A DNA stretch of 6,594 nucleotides from an uncultured Actinomycetes bacterium (GTDB taxonomy: Bacteria; Actinomycetota; Thermoleophilia; Gaiellales; F1-60-MAGs149): contig CAIQOY010000037.1 in the NCBI GenBank assembly GCA_903873565.1, positions 1 through 6,594 on the forward strand, read 5' to 3'. The notes below the pieces were generated by a model, which searched no databases, was not told where the DNA came from, and saw only the letters and a list, made by a program, of their open reading frames with translations. Position 1 is the stretch's first letter; every line of letters begins with the position of its first letter. Positions 1 to 4,804 of this stretch are shown piece by piece. Both the position numbers and the translations under genes were made by a program.

Positions 1-725
1 AAGCGGGTCAGCTGGCGGGCGCTCGCCGCGCCCTGCGCCGGGTCGACGGTCCAGATCTGCGAGTGGTAGACGGTGCCGCCGCCGAAGCGCTCGGACGTGT
101 AGCGCTTGACCGCGATCAGGCTCGGCCCCCAGACGGGATACTCGCCCTTCCCGAGCGCCACGGGGCCCGAGCCGTCGCGCGCCGCCACGTAGAGGGTGCC
201 GCCGTAGAGGCGCCCGGCGTAGGCCTGGCGGCTGTAGGCGATCCGCTGGGCGTCCGGCGACCAGCTGAAGCCGTTCGTCTGGCTGCCCCGTGCGGGCACG
301 ATCACGGTCGAGGCGCCCGTGCGGGCGTCGACGACCGCCAGGCCCTCGCCCGTCACGAAGCCCTCGACGTCGGCGGTCTGGGTCTCGACGAGCAGCGCCG
401 TCGAGTCCGGCGCCCACGCGATCCCGAGCATCACGACGTACTGGCCGTCGGCGGGGGCCGCCGTCACGCGCGCGCCCGTCGCGAGGTCGCGCACCACGAG
501 GCCCGTGGCGTCGCCGATCGGGCCGCGCAGGTAGGCCACGAGGCGCCCGTCGGGCGAGATCTCGGCGCCCCAGCCGCGCACGCCGAGGGGCCGCTTCGCG
601 CCGCCCGCGTCGGTCGCGGTGCCCAGCCGCGTGTAGTCGGTCGCGTAGACCACCGTCGCCGCGGCGCCGGCGGGCGCCAGCGCGAGCCCGGCGAGGCAGG
701 CGAGGAGGGCGAGGGGGCGGCGCAT
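1..725 (-). CDS. Secreted TolB-like beta-propeller protein, copy A (C-terminus beyond window edge)
   Basis: An open frame begins at ATG 725-723 and runs off the left edge; 241 residues are visible. Residues 1-23 look like a Sec signal peptide: two Arg, a Leu/Ala-rich core, and a small-residue region ending in GAAA. PD40/WD40-like repeats follow, with SPDG at 57-60, WAPD at 104-107, SPD at 156-158 and YPVWGP at 196-201. The visible part ends in a TVDPAQGAAS segment that the first propeller gene of the cluster repeats almost exactly. Such repeats form beta-propellers like the C-terminal domain of TolB, but no TolB N-terminal domain is present, so this is not TolB itself. By comparison with its 347- and 350-residue paralogs, about 100 residues (two blades) should be missing. 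The mature visible part has no cysteine, unlike both paralogs. There is no clear Shine-Dalgarno sequence; a -10 box six bases before ATG suggests a leaderless transcript. Location outside the membrane is inferred and the ligand is unknown. Confidence 0.88.
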   Translation of the reverse strand, partial: MRRPLALLACLAGLALAPAGAAATVVYATDYTRLGTATDAGGAKRPLGVRGWGAEISPDGRLVAYLRGPIGDATGLVVRDLATGARVTAAPADGQYVVMLGIAWAPDSTALLVETQTADVEGFVTGEGLAVVDARTGASTVIVPARGSQTNGFSWSPDAQRIAYSRQAYAGRLYGGTLYVAARDGSGPVALGKGEYPVWGPSLIAVKRYTSERFGGGTVYHSQIWTVDPAQGAASARQLTR

Positions 726-731
726 GCGCGC

Positions 732-737
732 AGCCTA
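732..737 (-). promoter_or_regulatory. Candidate -10 box (TAGGCT) for a leaderless transcript of propeller A
   Basis: The minus strand reads TAGGCT, then six bases, then ATG. This TANNNT hexamer would place the transcription start at or next to the A of ATG. That matches the leaderless arrangement common in actinobacteria and explains the lack of a Shine-Dalgarno sequence. No convincing -35 element is visible 16-18 bases upstream. The same hexamer stands at nearly the same distance from the first propeller gene. Confidence 0.5.
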
Positions 738-767
738 GACCCTGCGCCGCGGGCGCGGTGCGGGAGG

Positions 768-805
768 GTCCCCGGGGCGCCGGCCGAGCCGGCGCCCCGG
801 GGGAC
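768..805 (-). terminator. Strong GC-rich stem-loop after propeller B (terminator-like)
   Basis: The arms 768-784 and 788-805 pair over 17 bp with one bulged G, closed by a three-base loop (785-787). The stem starts three bases after the TAG stop of the upstream gene and ends about 30 bases before the candidate promoter of the next. There is no U-tract after it, so it is not a classical intrinsic terminator. GC-rich hairpins without U-tracts are common at transcript ends in high-GC actinobacteria. It could instead protect the 3' end of the mRNA. Confidence 0.65.
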
Positions 806-808
806 GTC

Positions 809-1861
809 CTACGGCTGCCAGGTGTTGCAGGCCGAGGCGAAGTCGACGTTCTTGATCAGGAGCGACGACGCCGTGCCGTTGACCGGCACCGCGTACAGCT
901 GCCCCGGACCGCCGCCGAGCTGGCCGGACACGACCAGCACCTGCGTGCCGTCGGCGGAGACCGCCGTCGGCACCGCGTTGGCGGGTCCGATCGGGCGCAC
1001 CTTGCCCGTGCGGGCGTTGATGCGGACCGGGTCGATCAGGTCCTCGCCGGTGACGGTGCCGATGATCGTCGAGCCGTCGGGCGTCCAGGCGAAGGGCAGC
1101 GGGCCCTCGACGAAGCCCTTGGCCGCGTACGAGGTCAGCTGCTCGGCCGTGTCGGGCCCGCCGAGCACGTCGATCAGCCAGACCTCGCTGCGGACCAGCG
1201 GCACCTTGCCGTGGTGGTCGACCTCGGTGCGGATGTAGGCGACCTGCTCGGGGCCCCAGACCGGGTACGAGCCGCGGCCGAGCTTGAGCGTCTGCGACCC
1301 GTCGATCGTCGAGGCGCGCAGCTTGCCGCCGCCGATCGTGCCCGGGAAGCCCTGCTGGCCGTAGGCCACCCACGTCGAGTCGGGCGAGAACGAGTACCCG
1401 ATCACGGAGTTGCCCTTGGGCTTGACGATCTCGGTGGCCTGCAGGGCCGGCGTCACCAGCCACAGCCCGCCGCCCGTCATCAGGCCCTTGGCGTCCTCGC
1501 TGACGGGGGTGCAGGCGACGCGCGACGAGTCGGGCGCCCAGACCGGGCCGTTGCACGCCCAGTCGGCCTTCGTGACCTCGCCCGTCTTGACGTTGGCGAA
1601 GGCGAGGACGGTGTCCCAGGTCTTCGTGTCCGTGACCGTCATGTAGGCGATCCACTTGCCGTCGGGCGAGATCATCGGCTCGAGGCCGCGGGCGGAGCCG
1701 ACCTTGCGCTGGTCGGAGCCGTCGTCGGCGGCGAGCCAGATCTGCTGGTTCGCGGCGCCGTCCTTCGTGTACTTGGTGAAGGCGACCAGCGCGCTCGCCG
1801 CGGACGGAACGGCCGCGAGCGCGAGGACCGCCGCCGCGATCAGGGTCAGCCTGAGCCGCAT
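809..1861 (-). CDS. Secreted TolB-like six-repeat beta-propeller protein, copy B
   Basis: This complete gene encodes 350 residues. I chose ATG 1861-1859 because GGAGGT lies four bases upstream and a signal peptide follows at once (about 1-24, ending SAASA). The open frame extends further upstream, but that part overlaps the preceding propeller gene in another frame and is low-complexity Arg/Ala/Gly sequence. Six propeller-repeat cores are seen: SPDG 65-68, WAPD 108-111, SPD 159-161, YPVWGP 199-204, WTPDG 259-263 and SADG 302-305. This fits a six-bladed TolB-type propeller without TolB's N-terminal domain. Cys103 and Cys117 flank the second repeat and could form a disulfide outside the cytoplasm; Cys345 lies in the C-terminal CNTWQP. 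Composition is less Arg/Ala-rich and more Lys/Thr/Ser-rich than in the copy upstream, so the two have diverged. An exported ligand-binding or scaffold role is inferred; no catalytic motif is seen. Confidence 0.92.
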   Translation of the reverse strand: MRLRLTLIAAAVLALAAVPSAASALVAFTKYTKDGAANQQIWLAADDGSDQRKVGSARGLEPMISPDGKWIAYMTVTDTKTWDTVLAFANVKTGEVTKADWACNGPVWAPDSSRVACTPVSEDAKGLMTGGGLWLVTPALQATEIVKPKGNSVIGYSFSPDSTWVAYGQQGFPGTIGGGKLRASTIDGSQTLKLGRGSYPVWGPEQVAYIRTEVDHHGKVPLVRSEVWLIDVLGGPDTAEQLTSYAAKGFVEGPLPFAWTPDGSTIIGTVTGEDLIDPVRINARTGKVRPIGPANAVPTAVSADGTQVLVVSGQLGGGPGQLYAVPVNGTASSLLIKNVDFASACNTWQP

Positions 1862-1865
1862 CGGG

Positions 1866-1871
1866 ACCTCC
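1866..1871 (-). promoter_or_regulatory. Ribosome binding site GGAGGT fixing the start of propeller B
   Basis: GGAGGT lies four bases before ATG 1861. It is a near-perfect anti-16S match, the strongest in the window, and it sets the start of this gene against the much longer upstream reading. Of the three propeller genes, only this one has a clear Shine-Dalgarno sequence. Confidence 0.85.
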
Positions 1872-1895
1872 GGGTGTCGGGGTGGTGACGAGGGC

Positions 1896-1901
1896 AGCGT
1901 A
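1896..1901 (-). promoter_or_regulatory. Candidate -10 box (TACGCT) for propeller B
   Basis: The 59-base gap before this gene contains TACGCT, a TANNNT-type hexamer, 34 bases upstream of ATG. A start about seven bases downstream would give a leader of roughly 27 bases carrying the GGAGGT site. At 17-base spacing the -35 position reads CTGAGC, only a partial match to TTGACA that overlaps the preceding stop codon. Read-through from the gene upstream is equally possible. Confidence 0.35.
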
Positions 1902-1920
1902 GCGGCCGGTCCCGGGGCGC

Positions 1921-2964
1921 TCAGGCCGGGGGCTGCCAGCCGGCCGTGGCCGAGACGGCCGTCGCGCGCCCCACGAGCGGGCGGCAGGCCTCGCGGCCGA
2001 GCGGCGCGGCGGAGGCGCCGCTGCACGCCTCGTCCGCGTCGTAGCCCTCGAGCAGCGCCCAGGCGCCGTCGGCGGAGATCCCCGCCACGGACGTCTCCGC
2101 GCCGTCCGCCGCCTGGCCGGCGCTCCCGAGCGGGCGCACCGCGCCCGTGGCCACGTCGACCCGGGCCGCCTGCGGGCTGCAGGTCGCGGGGTCGGCCGTG
2201 TCGATCAGGATCCCCGTCCCGTCGGGGGTCCAGAGCACGGGGTACGAGGGCCCGAAGCCGCAGGTCTCGATCGGGCGGCGGCCGATCCGCGTCGCGGAGG
2301 CCGCGCCGCGCGCGGGGTCGACGGTCCACAGCCGCCCGCGGTAGGCGAGCCCTCCCAGCGGCCGCTCGTCCGGCACGTAGTCGCCGCGCTCGAACGCGAT
2401 CCGCGCCGGCCCCCAGACAGGGCACCAGCCGCGCCCGAGCGCCCGCACCGCGCCACGGCCGTCGGCCCGGCGCACGCGCAGCTCGCCCCGCGTGCTCCAC
2501 GCGACCCGCGTCGCGTCGGGCGCCCAGGAGGGCGCGCAGACCCCGCTGCCCGCCGCCGCCTCGAGGACGCGCGCCGTGCCGTCGAGCCGGACCACCGTGA
2601 TGCCCTCGGCGGCGCGGTTGCGGACGGCCACGCAGGCGACCCGCGTCGCGTCGGGCGCCCAGCGCACGCTGCCCTCGCGGCAGATCGCGCCCGTCGCCAC
2701 CTCGCCGCCCGTGGCGAGGTCGACGAGGACCAGCTGGAGCCGGTCGCGGGCCGCGCCCTCGACGCGGCGCAGGAGCGCGAGGTGCGCGCCGTCGGGCGCG
2801 ATCACGGGCGCGCGCCCGAAGGCGACCCGGCGCGCGCCCTGCCCCGCGTCGTCCGCCACCATGACCGCGCCGCCCTGCGCGTAGGCGATCGCCGCGGCGG
2901 CCGCCGCGGGCAGGGCGAGCACGGCCCCGAGCGCGCAGGCCGCGAGGAGGGGCAGGCGGCGCAT
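1921..2964 (-). CDS. Secreted cysteine-rich TolB-like beta-propeller protein, copy C
   Basis: This complete gene encodes 347 residues. Residues 1-25 form a signal peptide: Arg-Arg, a Leu/Ala core, then an alanine run before IAYAQ. Six repeat cores are visible: APDG 56-59, WAPD 102-105, WAPD 147-150, CPVWGP 181-186, WTPDG 245-249 and SADG 297-300, matching the layout of copy B. The mature protein has eight cysteines (95, 111, 143, 181, 235, 262, 314, 327). An even number in an exported protein suggests disulfides; Cys95/Cys111 align with Cys103/Cys117 of copy B. The C-terminus GWQPPA echoes the WQP end of copy B. The gene starts ten bases after the DUF1028 stop codon, so it may be co-transcribed with the genes upstream, but a TAGGCT box across that stop codon could start a leaderless message. 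The family is confident from the repeats; function and ligand are unknown. Confidence 0.9.
   Translation of the reverse strand: MRRLPLLAACALGAVLALPAAAAAAIAYAQGGAVMVADDAGQGARRVAFGRAPVIAPDGAHLALLRRVEGAARDRLQLVLVDLATGGEVATGAICREGSVRWAPDATRVACVAVRNRAAEGITVVRLDGTARVLEAAAGSGVCAPSWAPDATRVAWSTRGELRVRRADGRGAVRALGRGWCPVWGPARIAFERGDYVPDERPLGGLAYRGRLWTVDPARGAASATRIGRRPIETCGFGPSYPVLWTPDGTGILIDTADPATCSPQAARVDVATGAVRPLGSAGQAADGAETSVAGISADGAWALLEGYDADEACSGASAAPLGREACRPLVGRATAVSATAGWQPPA
2501..2662 (-). repeat. 27-base direct repeat encoding two successive propeller-repeat cores
   Basis: Bases 2501-2527 and 2636-2662 are identical and lie 135 bases (45 codons) apart in the same frame. Each encodes WAPDATRVA, at residues 147-155 and 102-110 of propeller C. 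The identity covers the turn-and-strand core of blades two and three, and the sequence between differs. This looks like a blade unit duplicated or homogenised inside the gene, not a mobile element. Confidence 0.85.
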
Positions 2965-2971
2965 GCCGAGC

Positions 2972-2977
2972 AGCCTA
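2972..2977 (-). promoter_or_regulatory. Candidate -10 box (TAGGCT) before propeller C, overlapping the DUF1028 stop codon
   Basis: TAGGCT stands seven bases before ATG 2964, and its first three bases are the TAG stop of the preceding gene. The spacing fits a leaderless start, and no strong Shine-Dalgarno sequence is present. The hexamer is identical to the one before propeller A. The -35 region (TTCGGC at 16-base spacing) is a weak match. Confidence 0.42.
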
Positions 2978-3658
2978 CTCGTCGCCGGGGACGCCGAACG
3001 AGGGCGCCTCGCCGGGCCGGAGCCCGCGCGTCACGTAGCCCTCGAGCTCCGGCTGCCAGCGCTCCCAGAGGGCGCGCAGGCGCCCGACGGGGTCCTCGTC
3101 GTCCCAGTCGACGCGCAGGTCGACGACGGGCCAGCCGACGCCGTCGCGGGCCACCACGAGGCCGGCGGAGTGCACCGGCCCGGCCTCGCCGCCGGCGGCC
3201 ACGCCGGCCTCGAGCCCGACGAGCAGGCGCTCGGCCAGGGCGCCCGTGGCGGCCGCGAAGCCGGCCAGCGCGCGGTCGGGCACGTCGGGGGCGGCCAGCA
3301 GGTTGCCCGCGCTCGCCGCGCCGGGCCCGACGGCCTCGCCGACCACGCCGAGCGCGTGGTCGCCCGAGTGGATCGCGGTGCGGCCCTCGAGGTCGACGGC
3401 GACGAGCTGGCGGTAGGCGATCACGTCGGCGGGCTGCGCGACCACGACGGCGTGCACCGCCGCCTCCGGCTCGGCGCCCGCGGCGAGGCGGTCGAGCAGG
3501 AGCGGCCCGAGCCGCGGGTCGGTCACGTTCTGGGAGGCGACGGCGCCGACGCCGGGGCGCACGTGCGCGCAGCGCGCGGCGACCGCCGGGCTCGAGGACA
3601 TCACCGCGACGCCGCACTCGCCGGCCACCGGGTCGGCGGCGACGAGCGAGAGGGTCAC
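2975..3658 (-). CDS. DUF1028 family protein (Ntn-hydrolase fold), putative amidohydrolase
   Basis: The gene encodes 227 residues from a GTG start at 3658-3656, which overlaps the TGA of the Rid gene as GTGA. GGAGG lies ten bases upstream (3669-3673), and residues 2-10, TLSLVAADP, give the typical DUF1028 beginning, so longer upstream readings are not used. Family marks include SQNVTDPRLGP at 42-52, the AGNLL turn at 117-121, the AERLLVGLEAG helix at 142-152, AAGGEAG at 154-160 and DLRVD at 180-184; the tail runs through YVTRGLRP to PGDE. DUF1028 proteins are placed in the N-terminal-nucleophile hydrolase fold, but no substrate is established to my knowledge. Removal of Met would expose Thr2, which could serve as a nucleophile; this is inference. 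No signal peptide is seen, so the protein is probably cytoplasmic. Overlap with the Rid gene implies coupled translation and a shared pathway, perhaps breakdown of an amide or cyclic nitrogen compound. Confidence 0.9.
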   Translation of the reverse strand: MTLSLVAADPVAGECGVAVMSSSPAVAARCAHVRPGVGAVASQNVTDPRLGPLLLDRLAAGAEPEAAVHAVVVAQPADVIAYRQLVAVDLEGRTAIHSGDHALGVVGEAVGPGAASAGNLLAAPDVPDRALAGFAAATGALAERLLVGLEAGVAAGGEAGPVHSAGLVVARDGVGWPVVDLRVDWDDEDPVGRLRALWERWQPELEGYVTRGLRPGEAPSFGVPGDE

Positions 3659-4080
3659 GCGCCCGCCCCCTCCGGGATCACGGCGGTGACGTCGACCTCG
3701 ACCAGCCACGTGGGGCGGGCCAGCGCCACCACGACCAGCCCCGTGAAGACGGGGAACACGCCCGGCATGCGCTCGCCGAGCACGCGGTAGACGGGCTCGC
3801 GGTGGCGGATGTCGGTCAGGTAGATCACGCACTTGACGATGTGCGAGGGCTCGGAGCCCGCCTCGGCGAGGAGCAGCTCGACGTTGTCCATCACCTTGTG
3901 GGCCTGGGCGGCGGGATCGCCGATGCCGACGTCCTCGCGCGTGTCGAGGTCCTGGGCGACCTGCCCGCGCAGGTAGACGACCCCGTTCGCGACGACCGCC
4001 TGGCAGAGGTCGTTCGCCAGGCTCTGCTCGGGGTAGGTGTCCTTCGTGTTGAAGGGCCGGATGCGGCGGTGGGTCGGCAT
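3655..4080 (-). CDS. Rid-family (YjgF/YER057c/UK114) protein lacking the catalytic arginine
   Basis: The gene encodes 141 residues, the usual length for this small trimeric family. Recognisable parts are NGVVYLRGQVAQD (32-44), the helix AAQAHKVMDNVELLLAEAG (57-75), IVKCVIYLTDI (81-91) and the last strand LVEVDVTAVI (126-135). Archetypal RidA hydrolyses enamine/imine intermediates made by PLP enzymes. By hand alignment with E. coli RidA, FPARS at Arg105 corresponds here to FPVFT, with Phe112 in place of the arginine; the glutamate matching Glu120 is kept (Glu128). This places it among the arginine-less Rid subfamilies, whose activity is not that of RidA, so I give no ridA symbol. I chose ATG 4080 over an in-frame TTG at 4095 because that TTG lies within a candidate -10 box. 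The gene is the first of a two-gene unit with the DUF1028 gene. It has no signal peptide and is probably cytoplasmic. Confidence 0.93.
   Translation of the reverse strand: MPTHRRIRPFNTKDTYPEQSLANDLCQAVVANGVVYLRGQVAQDLDTREDVGIGDPAAQAHKVMDNVELLLAEAGSEPSHIVKCVIYLTDIRHREPVYRVLGERMPGVFPVFTGLVVVALARPTWLVEVDVTAVIPEGAGA
3669..3673 (-). promoter_or_regulatory. Ribosome binding site GGAGG for the DUF1028 GTG start
   Basis: GGAGG, continued by a G-run, sits within the last codons of the Rid gene, ten bases before GTG 3658. With the GTGA stop/start overlap it supports re-initiation at GTG and rules out a longer DUF1028 protein reading back through the Rid gene. Confidence 0.65.
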
Positions 4081-4093
4081 GGGCGTGCGGCGC

Positions 4094-4099
4094 AACCTA
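4094..4099 (-). promoter_or_regulatory. Candidate -10 box (TAGGTT) for the Rid-DUF1028 unit
   Basis: TAGGTT lies 13 bases before ATG 4080, just past the hairpin at 4103-4119. A start about seven bases downstream would leave a leader of only about six bases, too short for a Shine-Dalgarno site, and none is visible. The sequence CTAGGTTGCGC resembles CTAGGCTGCGC before propeller A. No -35 match is seen. Confidence 0.42.
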
Positions 4100-4102
4100 G
4101 CA

Positions 4103-4119
4103 GCCGGGGGCGCCCCGGC
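4103..4119 (-). terminator. Short GC hairpin after the amine-oxidase partner gene
   Basis: A perfect 7-bp stem (4103-4109 with 4113-4119) closes a three-base loop, beginning seven bases after the stop codon at 4127. No U-tract follows. Its place between a stop codon and a candidate promoter suggests a transcript boundary, but short GC palindromes are frequent by chance at this base composition. Confidence 0.4.
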
Positions 4120-4126
4120 GGAAGGG

Positions 4127-4804
4127 TCAGAGCAGGGCGAGCGCGTCCGCGACGGCGATCCGCCGGTACGTCTCCCGGGCCGACTTGGGCGCGACGAACA
4201 GGGTCTCGCGCCAGGCCTTCATCGCGCGCTCCGTGGCCTCGTCGACCCACGGCGAGCCCGCGAACAGGACGACCTCGACGTAGCTCTCCACCACGCGGTC
4301 GGCGGTGATCGCGAGGTCGCCGCCCTCCACCCGCCCGCGCGGGTCGTAGGCGATCGCCGTGCGCAGCCGGTCGAGCGCCGAGGTGCGGGTCTGGCGCTCG
4401 AGCGCGCCGTCGCGCGGCGGACCGGCGGGCACCACGAGGCGGGTGATCGCGCGGTCGTTGACCGCGCGCAGGAGCTCCTCCGCGCCGGGGCCGGTGCGCA
4501 CGTACTTGTGGGCCGGCCACCAGTCGAGCTCGCCGTAGTCCGCGACGTCCGCGTCCTGCCCGAACAGGTAGAAGTCGGCGTAGCGGTGGTAGTCGTCGCC
4601 GTGCTCGGCGCGCAGCACGTCGTAGAAGGCGGTCACCGACAGGGCCATCAGGGCGCTCGCCCCGAGCGCGTCGAGCGGGCCCCGCAGCACGATCCCGACG
4701 CGGTCGTGGCGGTCGAAGCCGGGCCAGACGTCGTCGGGGCCGCCGGGGCGGCCGTCGGCCTCCACGGAGAAGGCGTCCATCTGCAGCGCCGTCGACGAGT
4801 GCAT
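4127..4804 (-). CDS. Unrecognised 225-residue protein coupled to the copper amine oxidase
   Basis: I do not recognise this protein. ATG 4804-4802 overlaps the amine-oxidase stop codon as TGATG, with GAGG four bases upstream (4809-4812), so translation is probably coupled. A second in-frame ATG gives Met9 as an alternative start. There is no signal peptide and no sure membrane segment; residues 44-65 are an Ala/Leu-rich stretch that could be a buried helix. Residues 71-101 are rich in aromatic and acidic residues, with YHRYADFYLFG (72-82) and DWWPAHKY (94-101). The C-terminal half looks alpha/beta, with a hydrophobic strand YVEVVLFAG at 175-183 followed by an Arg/Lys-rich helical end. No cysteine and no known catalytic or metal motif is evident. 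The reading frame is convincing from its composition, RBS, coupling and clean stop. Copper amine oxidases form their topaquinone cofactor by self-processing and need no maturation factor, so a role in substrate handling, regulation or assembly is only a guess. Confidence 0.85.
   Translation of the reverse strand: MHSSTALQMDAFSVEADGRPGGPDDVWPGFDRHDRVGIVLRGPLDALGASALMALSVTAFYDVLRAEHGDDYHRYADFYLFGQDADVADYGELDWWPAHKYVRTGPGAEELLRAVNDRAITRLVVPAGPPRDGALERQTRTSALDRLRTAIAYDPRGRVEGGDLAITADRVVESYVEVVLFAGSPWVDEATERAMKAWRETLFVAPKSARETYRRIAVADALALL

Noticed and set aside
696..725. Lipobox (LLAC) in the signal peptide of propeller A, and LAAC in propeller C
   Set aside because: The cysteine is residue 10 in both, which leaves too short a charged and hydrophobic region for lipoprotein signal cleavage. 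An ordinary Ala-rich cleavage site follows later in each.
63..1888. Long plus-strand open frames (391 and 532 residues) across the propeller genes
   Set aside because: They are Arg/Ala/Gly/Pro-rich with no recognisable domain and lie opposite convincing minus-strand genes. Long antisense frames are normal at this GC content.
1911..1930. Inverted repeat CCCGG...CCGGG at the end of propeller C
   Set aside because: The 5-bp stem encloses the stop codon and is easily expected by chance in such GC-rich sequence.
1862..2500. N-terminal extension of propeller B to 563 residues
   Set aside because: The extra part overlaps propeller C in another frame and lacks repeats. GGAGGT and a signal peptide fix the start at 1861.
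3659..3832. N-terminal extension of the DUF1028 protein to 285 residues
   Set aside because: It would overlap the Rid gene heavily, and family members begin at the T-x-S-x-V-A strand. The GTGA overlap with GGAGG upstream marks the start.
4081..4095. TTG start of the Rid gene at 4095, adding five residues
   Set aside because: The TTG lies inside the candidate -10 box, no ribosome binding site precedes it, and ATG 4080 gives a normal family length.
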